Positions 45,225 through 56,440 of a DNA stretch of 64,000 bases are shown piece after piece. Under the pieces are notes generated by a model. The model was not told where the DNA came from. It saw only the letters and a program-made list of their open reading frames with translations, and did no database searches. The translations under genes were made by a program, and so were the position numbers. Every line of letters begins with the position of its first letter. The stretch's first letter is position 1. The stretch comes from Vicia villosa (lineage: Eukaryota > Streptophyta > Magnoliopsida > Fabales > Fabaceae). Location of the stretch: contig NW_026705213.1 of assembly GCF_029867415.1 (NCBI RefSeq), positions 310,001-374,000 on the forward strand, read 5' to 3'.

Positions 45225-48200
45225 ATACCTCTGAGCGGGAGAGATACGTGAACTGACTCTTTTTTATCGCTTATGCTTTCGCATTTTTTTGAAAATTCAC
45301 AGAGTCGCCACCGACCTTTTATTTTATCCAATTAAGGAAAGGTTTATAAAAGAAACAGAAAAAAGACCTTTAAGAAATTCTGGGTAAGGGGGTAGGTTAT
45401 ACAAAGGGAAGGTGTTAGCACCCTTTGTATCCATGGTTATCCATGGGCTCTTAAGTTTGCTTAGCTCACTTGTTTTTCGATTACTTTTCAATTGCTTTAG
45501 AATGCTCATATGTGGTTTCAAATACCTTTGTAAATTGAATTTGTAATGATCCTTGTGCGGATGTATACAAAATGCTTGTTTATCTTTCGAAAGATGTTTT
45601 GAAAAGAACGTTAACTTTGTAATGATCCGTGTTTGGATGTATACAAAATATTGTCTTTTTGGAAAGTTTTGAAAAAACAACAGTGTATGAGAAATTTGTT
45701 TGTTTTGATTTGAGCAAGCAAACTAGGAGGTCTACCCTGAGTTGTAAGGTCTTTATCCTTATTTCCTTTAAAAATCTATCCTTTCACCGGATATAAACAA
45801 AAGGTTCGATTTTGTACTCGAAACAGTAGAATTTGACTTTGATTTTGAAAAGAATGAGAAGGGATTACCTTAAGAGGTGCAAATGTGATTGTGTTTGGAT
45901 TCAGATATTTTATCTTTGAAGTTAGTGATCTAACGGTTCAATTTTATCTTTGACATACACGCAGTTTATATTTGCTGGAAATTAAAATGCGGAAATGTAA
46001 AGTGCGGAAAGTAAATCTACGCTATTACATCGATTGTGCAGGAAACGTAAACTAGCCTATTTACATGAATTTGACATCCTACACATTTATCTAGGAATTT
46101 AAATTGCAAGAAAAATAAAAGGCATGTTTTTTGGATTTTTTATGATTGATTTTAATTATAATTAATGCATGATTAATTAAATTAAAATGAAGAAAAAAGA
46201 TGAAAATAGATTTAAACCTAGAAATTAAGTTTAAAATATGTACAAAATATTTGTCAATTAATTTTAAAACAAAACTAATTTTTTTGGAATTTTTGAAATT
46301 GATTTGAAATTGATTAAGCTAATTAATACATAATTATACAAATAATTATACAAATAATTAAAACTCAAAGAGAAAATTATTCAAAATATGTACAAAATTA
46401 GTTTATAATATATAAACAATATATTATATAAAGAACAATTTTTTTTTTATGATTTTTTGATTGGTTAGAATAATTAAAAAGCAAATATATAAATATATAC
46501 TAATTAATTATGCAAAATATTGAAATTTTGAAGAAAAATAAAATATTTTTATTTCAGAAAATAATATATTATTTTAGAAGTCTAAAAATATTTTTTGTGT
46601 ATTTTTTGGATTTTTAAAACTATTTTTAATTAATTTTGCAAAGAAAATTAAAATAAAATAGAAAATAAAAGGATACTAATCAGATGTGGTTGATTGGAGA
46701 GTCCATGGTATGGACTGGCGTGTCAGGTGCGTTGGATGAGCTGGAAAGTGAATCTGAAGGCTCAGATATTGAGACACATGGCCATCAATACACCTTCAAA
46801 GCACTGGATTAGTGGAAAATTCAAAAGAACGCGCGCGCTGGCTGTCCAATGAGGTAGGGACACCTCATCATCTTCAACCTCTCGCTAGGACCTTTTACAG
46901 CGCTTTTATGAAAAGAGCGCTGTAATTGATGAGCTTCAGACCTGCAAAATAACGAATAGGGGTAAACCTAAAAATAAATTTGGCGCGACCTCTCCATTCA
47001 ACTCGTCTGATCCATACGAACTCAATGGTACCACTTAGATCCTCTAATTTTGCCTATTTCAGAAAGCCCTAATTTTGAGATTATGAACCCTAGAATGGTA
47101 ACTTCGTGTGTAAGCGTCTAAACCTCAATTAAAGTTCCAGAAATGATCTACACACCACACCAAGTTCAAATATATGTCTACATCGTGCTAGATATGCTTG
47201 TGTTATGAGATACAAGTCAGTTTTAGTTTGAGCAAATCGTGACTTGTGTAGCTCGATTCAGTGAGGTTTAAGACTTGCAATTGATTGGAATAGTTTCAGT
47301 GAAGCTCAGAGATGATGTTTGAATGCTTAGTTTGTATTGAAATTGACTGAAATTAAAAATTCGAATTTTGAAATTTCTTTGAAAAGTTTAAGTGGTTACA
47401 AGCATGGTACAAGCATAAGAATGGCTCTGATTTCTGTCTCTTTTGATTGTGAAGTGTTATAGCCTTTATATAGACTATGTTGTGCTTAGAATTGAAGCCA
47501 AGAAGCATCTAGTTGCCTTTGTGGAATTCTTGATTTTTTTATATTAAAAACCTTTGAATTATTGACCAAGTCTTCTTCTCTTCAATGCTCTCGCCTTGCT
47601 CTTCAATTCTCTGCAGAAAATCAGAGATTCCTTGGGTGAGTCATGCTTGGATTGTAAGCTACCCATTATCCATTCATTTTCCTTTTAATTTAATCTTAAA
47701 ATAAGATAAAATTAAGCAAAAAAAATGGATAAAAAAAGGTGTGGGCCTTGTCTTGGTCGTGGGAGGCCCATAATATTATGGAAATGATGTTTGAACCATG
47801 AAAACTTGGCCCCATTTGGAAAAAATACATTTTTGAGCAATGTTGGTTTCATGCATTTTCCCAAAATTTAGCCAACTTCAACAAGGTGTAAATCCCTCAA
47901 TTTTTGTCATATGAAGGAGATCTTGCACTTTTTGGAAACCTCAAAGAGTCCTCTAACCAATGCCTTTGGTATCATGTCAAAATGATTTTTGATGCTCCTT
48001 GTGTGTCCTTTTGAAAAAAGTGTCTTTTTGTTGACTTTGAAAATGACCTGTAATGTCTTTGGTCATATTTTTCAAATGGTGAATGCAATGACCATGGGAT
48101 CAATTGCATTTGAAAGATAATTGAATTTCCTTCAAAATGAGCTTTGGTTTGAATTTTTTGGATGAAGGATGAGAGAGTTATGACCAGTCAAAGTTGAGTT

Positions 48201-49070
48201 GACTTTTCAGGTAAAAACCCTAATTTTGAATCTTAGGGTTTTGTTGATTTTTGATCTTTCCTTGATGAATTATGATCATCCAATGATCAAATGATGGATC
48301 CTTTGAAAAAATATGGACTTTGACAAAAAATTTCATTTTTGACTGTCTGTTGACTTTTTTGGTCAAACGGGTCGTCTGTTGACTGTTTGAGCTGCTGACG
48401 GTGCGTCTGAGTGAATTGAAGTTTGAAAATTTGTATGATGGTACTTTGAGATATATGGATGTGCATGAAATCCATTTGAGGTCTCAAAAGCTTGTTTCTC
48501 CTGTAAAAACAAGAAAACCCTAGTCAGGGACTGTTTGTGTAGGAGACAGTTAAGCGTACCTGATTTTTGTGGAGTGTTGAGTCTCTGCTAATCGCGTGAT
48601 ATTCAGAAGACTTCTAGAACAAAAATCTTGGAATTTTGAATTGTGAAAGATTGATTTGATTGATGGTACAAAACACTGAGAATTGTACTGCCAGCAGTTT
48701 GGCTGTCAACTGACTGTTCAGATATTGACGTAGCAGTTAGAGTGAAAAATCAACAGTCAAAGTTAATTTTCTTTTTTGTTGTTTTTGTTTTTGTTTTATG
48801 TGAAAAATGAAAGTTTATTTACATGACTTGTTAAAAAAAACACATACATAATAAATAACTTAATATTTACTGTATGCGGGCAAAATTACCGATAATAACC
48901 TGAAAATCATTTAATGCCCAGAAAAATGAATATTTGACTGGCAGAAAACACCCAAAATATTATCTGAGTAATTAAGCAATATTATGACAAATAGTACAAC
49001 ATTTAATACTGACAGTACAAATATTACATACTATATTGGTACATTTAAGAAATAAGAAATACGGCAAATT

Positions 49071-49238
49071 TTAAGAATGACGATTGATAACCCATGCTAC
49101 AAATAGTAACATGTAGATGATTGGGAGCATGAGCATCCCAGGTCCACAGTGTTCCGGGCTATGCAGACAGAAGAAAGACATGATCACCGTAGCAATGGTG
49201 ATGATCATAAGAAAACACGTTTCCCACCGCTTCGCCAT
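49071..49238 (-). CDS. 55-residue two-helix membrane ORF inside an Ogre-type LTR
   Basis: The ORF starts MAKRWETCF, about 93 bases after a TATA box. It has two hydrophobic stretches (about residues 8-25, FLMIITIATVIMSFF, and 34-50, MLMLPIIYMLLFVAWV) separated by a short Cys/His/Pro-containing loop (CLHSPEHCGPG). That layout suggests a small double-spanning or hairpin membrane protein. An in-frame upstream extension to 49529 runs through the presumed promoter and is probably not translated. I do not recognise the family. It could be a short leader ORF in the Ogre RNA, a captured host peptide gene, or chance. Confidence 0.4.
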   Translation of the reverse strand: MAKRWETCFLMIITIATVIMSFFCLHSPEHCGPGMLMLPIIYMLLFVAWVINRHS

Positions 49239-49330
49239 TTTGTCGGGGAAGAAGAAAGGATGGATTATGAAGTAGAAATTTGAGAGATGAATTAGAATTT
49301 GATGTGAGATTTTTATGAAAAAATGAGAGG

Positions 49331-49338
49331 TATTTATA
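49331..49338 (-). promoter_or_regulatory. TATA box of Ogre-type LTR 2
   Basis: TATAAATA on the minus strand, with C before it and CC after it, about 540 bases into the LTR. This is a plausible U3 promoter position and it lies upstream of the 55-codon ORF. Confidence 0.5.
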
Positions 49339-49878
49339 GAGTGGAAAGAAGGATAGAGACGTTGGGGAATGATGTGATTCCGTACAAAAGGAAAATTTGA
49401 GTGGAAGTAAGATTTGAAAGAAAGTGGAGATAGTGTTGGGAAAAAGAGAGATGTAGAGAATAAAGTCAGGATTTGATTTTTGAAAAAGAGATTTGAAAAG
49501 ATTTTTGAAAATAATGGAATATAGTACAAAAATTAGTGGGAAACAAAAGATAATAATAATCTACTTGTTACCAGTACAGTCTGAGTTTCCTGATTCTGCG
49601 CCTGCAAAAAGATTTAACTCTGTACCAATTGTGTCAGTACTATTTATCTGTAAATAAATAAATAGCATGTGTGAAGTAATAAACAGTATTTGGCGTTTGC
49701 GTAAGAATAAATTCAACTGCAAGCCAAATTATTGTATAAGAAAAATTCTAAAAACTAAGTGTTTCATATGTCAGGATATTTGTTGAAATAAAAATCCATG
49801 ACTATATGAGACTCTTAATTTTCAGATTGGAGTTTTCTTGAAAAAAGATGCGGGCAAATTTTGGGGTATAACAATGCC

Positions 49879-50019
49879 CTCTTGGAAAACAAATAAAATT
49901 GCCTTTTTATAGCTCTGTGTCTCGTACTTTTCTGCCTTTTCCTTGATCTGATAGTCATTTATATACGCAATACAAATATGTGGTTATGATTCTAATAATA
50001 ATTTGTTTCTCCCTGGGCC
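49879..50019 (-). repeat. Copia 2 LTR piece between gag and integrase
   Basis: About 73 bases (49934-50006) match the copia 2 LTR at about 29673-29746 in the same orientation with four or so differences. They follow directly on the gag end. The expected gag C-terminus and protease are missing here. This suggests a deletion, recombination or reverse-transcription template switch that joined gag to an LTR end. Confidence 0.6.
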
Positions 50020-50697
50020 TCATCCACGCTGTCCTCTGCCATTGTTTCGGCCACCACGGTTGTGGTTGCTGTTGTTATCGCGGTTAGGATGGGATGCCGA
50101 TGAATTAACTGATGCGTCATTGTGAGTCGCCATGAAAGATGAATTTTCGAATGAGCTTGACACCTTTTTCTCCAGTGTTGTTTCTTCCAAAATGATCATG
50201 GAACAAGCTTTATAGAACTGAGGAAGTGAATCAGCATGACAAATTTGAGATCCCACAAACGCATATGCATCGGTTAGTCCCGAAATGAGTTGAAGAACTA
50301 AACGTTCATTCGATACAGGGGCATCAACATTAGCGAGTTGATCAGAGAGATATTTGAGATGCTGACAGTAGGAGGAAGCATCAGAGAATTGCTCCATATG
50401 AGTTTGCGAAAATTCTTGCTCTAGGTAGAGAGCCCTAGAATTCTTGTTATCATAAAAGATGTCGAATAAGAGATTCCACGCGATTTCAGCTGTGGAACTA
50501 TGTTCGATGATAGTGTTGAGAAGATCATTGGAGATTGTTCCGTATATCCACTGCAAAATGACGGCGTCGAGACGAAGCCATAACTGTGGATCGGTAGTTT
50601 TGAGAGAGGGATCTGCGGCTTGTTCAGAGGGATTGATATGATCAATCACTTGAAAAACTTGAGCATGAATTATGAAAAGTTCTGGCCATGTGTTATA
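50020..50697 (-). pseudogene. Copia 2 gag (partial)
   Basis: The frame reads through copia gag motifs: WLRLDAVILQWIYGTISNDL, HSSTAEIAWNLLFDIF, YCQHLKYLSDQLANV, and ERLVLQLISGLTDAYAFVGS, ending in an Asn/Gly/Arg-rich tail (NRGGRNNGRGQRG). Upstream of the first Met (50649) the frame stays open (TWPELFIIHAQVFQVIDHI) to 50697, where gypsy 2 is inserted. The gag start is therefore outside the window or lost. Zinc knuckles and protease are missing downstream. Confidence 0.85.
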
Positions 50698-51714
50698 TGT
50701 AACACCCTTCTAAACCCCGCGACACTTTAAATAAATATATCAGAGTAAAAACATATGCACAAGGGTGCCACAATTATTTAAAATAATTAAATCAACCATA
50801 GTCAAGTCATGCTTCATTAGGAAACAGTTCACCAAAACATAATCATGTTTATCACAGCGGAATAAGAAACATCTTCAAATACAACCAAATGGAAGTATAA
50901 TCCAACACCAAATAAAATAGAGTAATCTTATAAAAACTCTAAGACTATCGTTCCCCAATGTTATAGATCAAAGCATGACCGACACGACCCAACGTAAACG
51001 GATAAACTCTATGAGTCATCCTCACCAAGCACTAATGTCGTTACTCCTCAATCTGAAAATGACAACATGTAAGGGTGAGTCTCATTCTCAATTAGCAAAT
51101 ATTATGCAATTCATAAGCAACAAGCATCATAATATACCGTTCACCCAATTATACATATTCAGATTCACATCTATTATTCATCAATTCACACAATAATAGA
51201 TTTCAACACATAACACAGAAAACCCATACCATCATGTTGTAACGAAATGCATATGACACAACTGACACTATGCATGTGGTACCAATAAACCGTGGAATCA
51301 ATCCACCTAATCGATCTACGCCTCATCGAGATACGGCTCACCGACACAATTTCCGCACAAATGGGAAATCTGTCCACCAACGATCCTCTCATCAACGGAA
51401 TCCATCATCAAATGCATATGAATGAATGAAACACACATATCATACTTAAAAACACCACCGAATCACGATGAACAAATCATCTCCACACCACATCAATGAA
51501 TAAGTATGTACATGTTTTCAACATCATTCAAATAATCATGCATTCATCACAATCATAATAATAATCACAACCAATTCATCAGCACATCAAATACATTGTC
51601 ACACCTATCTCATATGCACACAATATTCAATTCTCATCAAGTAATTAAATCAAGTTTTAAAGAAATAAAGTCAGCTACTGCCCATATGCAACATTAGTCA
51701 TATAAAACATTTAA

Positions 51715-52296
51715 GGGATAATAGCTATTTTGCCCCCTGCCATATGGGCGAGGTTTGAAAAACGCCCCTGTAAAAAAATATTTGGATTCGCCCCCTAACA
51801 TATGAAGATTCCCCTGTTTTACCCCTTCAAGAAATTTAATATTCAAAATTATTGACGTGGCAATCATTTTTTTATTTTTTAAAATTATTTATAATGACGT
51901 GGCATGCTTAGTTGGAATTTTTTATTATTTTTAATAATTTCTAATGACATGGCAGACTTAGTTGGAGTTTTTATTTATTTTTTATTTATTTTAATTCCAT
52001 GTGGCATGTTTTATTATTATTTAATTATTTATTTGTTAAAATGTCAAATATTAAAGCCAAAATTTTGTATCCCATGGGTATTAAATCCATGACCTAGTAA
52101 TTACAAGGGGGCACCACCAACCACTAGGCTACTTTACTTTTGTTGTTCTATTCTTACTTTAAGTACTTATATTAAATTTCTAGAAGGGGCAAAACAGAGG
52201 AATCTTCATATGTTAGGGGGTGAATTCAATTTTTTTTTTACAGGGGCGTTTTTCAAACTTCGCCCATATGGCAGGGGGCAAAATAGCTATTATCCC
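51715..52296. mobile_element. MULE-type MITE (582 bp) with long terminal inverted repeats
   Basis: Ends GGGATAATAGCTATTTTGCC and its reverse complement, with inverted homology running about 120 bp into each side, including GCCATATGGGCGA and CATATGAAGATTCCCCTGTTT. A perfect 9-bp target duplication, AACATTTAA, is at 51706-51714 and 52297-52305. Long inverted repeats and a 9-bp duplication are the marks of Mutator-like elements. No transposase frame fits in it, so it is non-autonomous. It contains a tRNA-like ACCACTAGGCTACT stretch near 52123. Confidence 0.9.
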
Positions 52297-52395
52297 AACA
52301 TTTAATTACTCACACAACGCCCAAAACGGCACTAAAAACGGACCTACGGTTTGAAAGTTACGAATTTAAAAAAATTAATGTTCTGTCAGTAACAA

Positions 52396-52550
52396 CACGC
52401 GGCGCCAACTCGGTTGGCGGCGCGGAACGAGAAAAAAAGTACGCCTTCGCGGCGCCAACACGTGGACGCGGCGCGACCTGAGCGTATCACAACTTCCTGG
52501 TTTTCTGCCCAACGGTTCGCGGCGCAAACAGAGGTTCGCGGCGCGACCTG
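52396..52550 (-). repeat. CGCGGCGC motif cluster in gypsy 2 LTR
   Basis: About six copies of a TCGCGGCGC-like motif, three followed by CAA and two by GACCTG, at about 52398, 52415, 52446, 52466, 52516 and 52534. It occupies the same part of the LTR as the unrelated CATACGCGTA cluster of gypsy 1. Confidence 0.6.
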
Positions 52551-53165
52551 GCAATTTTGCAGAATTTCGGGTCTGCGTTCAGCCTCTGCGATTCTCTCCA
52601 ATTCAAGTCCAAAATCGACCCCAGACATCACATACAGTCATATGATCCTCATACATTCAGTTATACACCACAAAACATCATTTCAACTTATTATTAACCA
52701 AATAGTTCACACAATCATCATCAATCCAATCCAATTCAGAACACTCTAACCTAACAATCCCAATATCGAATTGAACCAAACCATACATCAATCTACCTAT
52801 TAACTAAGACCACATAATAGATACTAAAAGGAAGAGTCCCCCCTTACCTCGATGAATCTCTTGAATGCTCTCCTTCCGATTTCACGTTCTTGCCTCTTTC
52901 TCTTCTCTTGCTCTTTTCACGTGTTCTTCCTTTCTCCCCAAATGGATCCTTTTTCTTATTTTATGAAAAATAAAATAAAAGTAAAATATCACAACTTAGT
53001 AAAAGGCCTAACCAATATAGCACCCCTCTTTTACTAACATCACACCATAAGCCCAATAGCCTTTATTCCACCATTTTCCAATTAAATCCAATTAAAATAC
53101 TAAAACTTCAATTATTTAATTTAAATTCAAATTAAATTAATAAACTGAAATTATGGGGTGTTACA

Positions 53166-54317
53166 ACTCTCCCCCACTAAAAGGTTTTTCGTCCTCGAAA
53201 ACATACCTTAGATGAAAAGTTCCGGGTAAGGGTCCTTCATCTGGCTCTCTAACTCCCATGTAACATTTCCACCGGCTGGTCCTCCCCAAACCACTTTCAC
53301 TGTTGCTATCTCTTTACCTCGCAACTGCTTCACTTTACGATCCTCAATCCTCATAGGTAATGTCTCTACAGTCAGGTTATCTCGCACTTGTATATCATCT
53401 ACCTGAATCTCATGAGACGGATCCGCAATGTATTTCCTCAACTGAGTTACGTGGAACACATCATGAAAATTAGCGAGTGCAGGCGGTAAAGCAATCTGGT
53501 AAGCAGCCTTCCCAATCTTCTTAGTAATCTTAAATGGACAAATGAAACGCGGAGCTAACTTCTTCGACTTCAAGGCTCTCCCAATGCCATTCATCGGAGT
53601 AACTCGCATGAATACATGATCTCCCTCCTTAAATTCAATATCCTTCCTTCTTCTGTCATGGTAACTTTTCTGACGACTCTGAGAAACTCTCATCTTCTCC
53701 TGAATCATCTTGATCTTTTCCGTAGTTTGTTGCACAATCTCCGGTCCAACCATCGCATTCCCTCCAGATTCGTACCAACATAACGGCGTTCTACATCTCC
53801 TACCATACAATGCTTCAAACTGAGCCATACCAATACTCGGATGATAACTATTGTTGTAGGTAAACTCAATCAACGGTAAATAACTATCCCAAGCACCACC
53901 TTTCTCCAATACACAAGCTCGTAACAAATCCTCTAACGATTGAACCGTTCTCTCCGTCTGACCATCTGTCTGCGGATGATAAGCAGAACCCAACCTCACC
54001 TTAGTACCTAAGGCTTCCTACAATCCTGTCCAAAACTTAGAAGTAAACCTCGGGTCTCTATCCGACACAATACTAGCCGGAACACCATGCAAACTCACTA
54101 TCTTCTCAACATACAACTGAGCCAACTTCTCCATCGAATAATCCATTCTTATTGGAATAAAGTGACCAGATTTCGTCAAACGGTCTACAATAACCCAAAT
54201 AGAATCACAATTCTTGCTCGTTCTAGGTAAACCAGATACAAAGTCCATAGAAATTCCATCCCACTTCCAATCCGGAACAAACAGCGGTTCCATCAATCCA
54301 GACGGTTTCTGATGCTT
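53166..54317 (-). pseudogene. Gypsy 2 polypurine tract, integrase core and chromodomain-like tail
   Basis: The polypurine tract AGTGGGGGAGAGT abuts the LTR. 53208-53999 (263 residues) has the catalytic Glu region HPQTDGQTERTVQS, EFTYNNSYHPSIGMAQFEAL, the GPF motif (CPFKIT), the FHVTQLRKY motif and the chromodomain-like end KVVWGGPAGGNVTWELESQM. 54018-54296 has both catalytic Asp motifs, SMDFVSGLP and [10 protein letters not shown] stop at 54017 separates the two. Better preserved than gypsy 1, but still split. Confidence 0.9.
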
Positions 54318-54971
54318 AATTTTCGACTTCTGACAAATTAATCAAGCATAAAAAAACTCAGCAATTTCCTTCTTCATTCCACGCCACCAAAACAACTTCT
54401 TCAAATCATGATACATCTTGGTAGCACCAGGATGAATGCTTAATCCACTTCGGTGTCCTTCTTCCAGAATACTCTTTCTGATCTCAGCAACATCGGGTAC
54501 ACACACTCGGTCTCCAAACCTTATAACACCATTCTCGTCAATTCGGAATTCACCTCCTCGACCTTGGTTAATCAATGTCAACTTATCTACCAAGCCAACG
54601 TCAGATTTCTGTCAGTTTCTAATTTCCTCAAGGATACTATTAGTTAATTTTCGACTTCTGACAAATTAATCAAGCATAAAAAAACTCAGCAATTTCCTTC
54701 TTCATTCCACGCCACCAAAACAACTTCTTCAAATCATGATACATCTTGGTAGCACCAGGATGAATGCTTAATCCACTTCGGTGTCCTTCTTCCAGAATAC
54801 TCTTTCTGATCTCAGCAACATCGGGTACACACACTCGGTCTCCAAACCTTATAACACCATTCTCGTCAATTCGGAATTCACCTCCTCGACCTTGGTTAAT
54901 CAATGTCAACTTATCTACCAAGCCAACGTCAGATTTCTGTCAGTTTCTAATTTCCTCAAGGATACTATTAG
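54316..54971 (-). repeat. 328-bp tandem duplication of the integrase zinc domain
   Basis: 54316-54643 and 54644-54971 appear identical, each encoding 83 residues from MVDKLTLINQG through the HHCC region HRSGLSIHPGATKMYHDLKK to a stop. The junctions share TTAA. Tandem copies this similar indicate a recent duplication within this copy. It also disrupts the integrase frame. Confidence 0.92.
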
Positions 54972-56300
54972 TTAACTTTAACATCCCCAACTTAACGCTA
55001 TTAGAAGTACTTTCGCATACCAAACTCAAATCTCGGAATTGCTCAATTAAATCCAATTCTTGCACCATTAGCATAGACATATGCAATGACTTCCTGCTCA
55101 ATGCATCAGCAACAACATTCGCTTTACCAGGATGGTAATTCAAACCGAAATCGTAGTCCTTCAGAAATTCTAACCATCTTCTCTGCCTCATATTAAGCTC
55201 TTTCTAATCGAAGAGATACTTCAGACTTTTAAGATCGCTGAATACCTCAAATCGAGAACCATAGAGATAATGTCTCCACAGCTTCAACACAAACACCATA
55301 GCCGCCAATTCCAAATCATGAGTCGGATAGTTCCTTTCATGAATTTTCAACTGTCTTGAAGCATAGGCCACTACCTGCTTATCTTGCATCAACACACCAC
55401 ATAAACCCATCAGTGAAGCATCACAGTACACATTGAAAGACTTCAATGGATTAGGAAAAATTAAGATCGGAGCACTCGTCAATCTTTTCTTCAATTCTTG
55501 AAAACCTTTTTCACATTCGGAATCCCATACAAATACTTGTCCTTTCCTTGTTAGCTTAGTCATTGGTAATGCCAACTACGAAAATCCTTCAATGAACTTT
55601 CTATAATAACCTTCCAGACCAAGAAAACTACGAATCTCCGAAGCATTCTTCGGCATCTCCCACTGAGATACCGACTCCACCTTTGTTGGATTCACCGCAA
55701 TACCATTCTTCGAAATTACATGGCCAAGAAAACTTACTTCCTCTAACCAGAATTCACACTTGGACATTTTCGCGTACAGCTTCTTCTCCTTCAATAACTT
55801 CAATACTACTCTTAAATGATTTGCATGTTCTTCATCACTCTTCGAGTAAATTAGAATGTCATCAATGAACACTACCACAAACTTGTCAAGATACGGGTGA
55901 AATATCCTGTTCATATACTCCATGAAAACACCAGGTGCATTAGTAACACCAAATGGCATAACAGAATATTCATAATGTCCATACCTTGTTCGGAATGTCG
56001 TCTTCTGAATATCTTCCGCCTTCACACGAATTTGATGATATCCAGACCTCAAATCAATATTGCTAAACACACAAGCCCCAACCAACTGGTCCATCAAATC
56101 GTCAATCCTCGGCAAAGGGTATCAATTCTTGATTGTCACCTTGTTCAGTTGTCTATAATCAACACATAGCCTCATTTAACCTTCTTTCTTCTTAACCAAT
56201 AGTACCGACGCACCCCACGGTGACACACTAGGACGAATAAACTTCTTTTCCAACAATTCCTCTAACTATTTCTTTAGTTCAGCCAATTCCGATGCCGACA
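54972..56300 (-). pseudogene. Gypsy 2 RNase H and reverse transcriptase
   Basis: 54972-55191 is the RNase H tail ([20 protein letters not shown], then SRK). 55204-55575 holds [20 protein letters not shown] and [13 protein letters not shown]. 55576-56115 is RT with [13 protein letters not shown], the catalytic [10 protein letters not shown] and [16 protein letters not shown]. Upstream to 56300 the RT fingers are present with stops (TAA near 56124, 56178 and 56266). The catalytic Asp pair is intact, but single stops divide the frame at least four times. Confidence 0.88.
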
Positions 56301-56440
56301 TGCGATACGGTGCCATCGACACAGGACTAGTTCCAGGAATCAATTCTATAGCAGACTCCACTTCTCTTTCAGGTGGCAACTCACTAACATCTTCTGGAAA
56401 CACTTTCGGATACTCATTCACTACCCGTAGCTCACCAGTG

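Larger units (their letters stand above)
45225..49873 (-). mobile_element. Ogre-type solo LTR 2 (4.65 kb)
   Basis: On the minus strand it starts TGTTATACCCC at 49873. Its 3' part carries the AAGGTCGGTGGCGACTCTGT block (about 45310) and ends near GAGGTAT at 45225. ATGCC flanks both ends (45220-45224, 49874-49878). The end lacks the expected CA, so the exact edge on that side may be off by a few bases or damaged. It shares long tracts with solo LTR 1 at 6069-10063, including the CATAACTCT and AGGAAATT blocks. No internal element sequence is present. A TATA box and a 55-codon ORF lie in its first 800 bp. Confidence 0.8.
29653..50697 (-). mobile_element. Ty1/copia element 2, interrupted three times
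   Basis: Minus-strand copia element: gag 50020-50697, integrase 44340-45224, RT 43074-44270 and 29784-30392, RNase H and 3' LTR 29653-29791. It hosts a gag-only Ogre derivative (30393-43073), an Ogre-type solo LTR (45225-49873) and, at its gag end, the gypsy 2 element (50698 on). Coding continuity across the first insertion is clear: RPDISYAVQEVC on one side continues as the MHDPKTQ segment on the other. The 5' LTR and gag start are not in the window. A stray LTR piece lies between gag and integrase. Confidence 0.85.
50698..53165 (-). repeat. Gypsy 2 3' LTR with nested MITE
   Basis: From TGTAACACCC to GGGTGTTACA; 1877 bp once the MITE and its duplicated 9 bp are removed, close to the 1870 bp of gypsy 1. 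A CpG-rich motif cluster lies at 52396-52550. Confidence 0.9.

Noticed and set aside
45130..49940. MITE ends suggested by GTCTCGTACTTTT in inverted orientation at about 45130 and 49920
   Set aside because: One arm is conserved copia integrase coding (SRTFIPFDIVH) and the other borders an LTR piece. About 19 of 22 matching bases may be coincidence, and no TSD supports it.
54436..55138. Plus-strand frames near 54436-55138
   Set aside because: Antisense shadows of the duplicated integrase zinc domain and RNase H.
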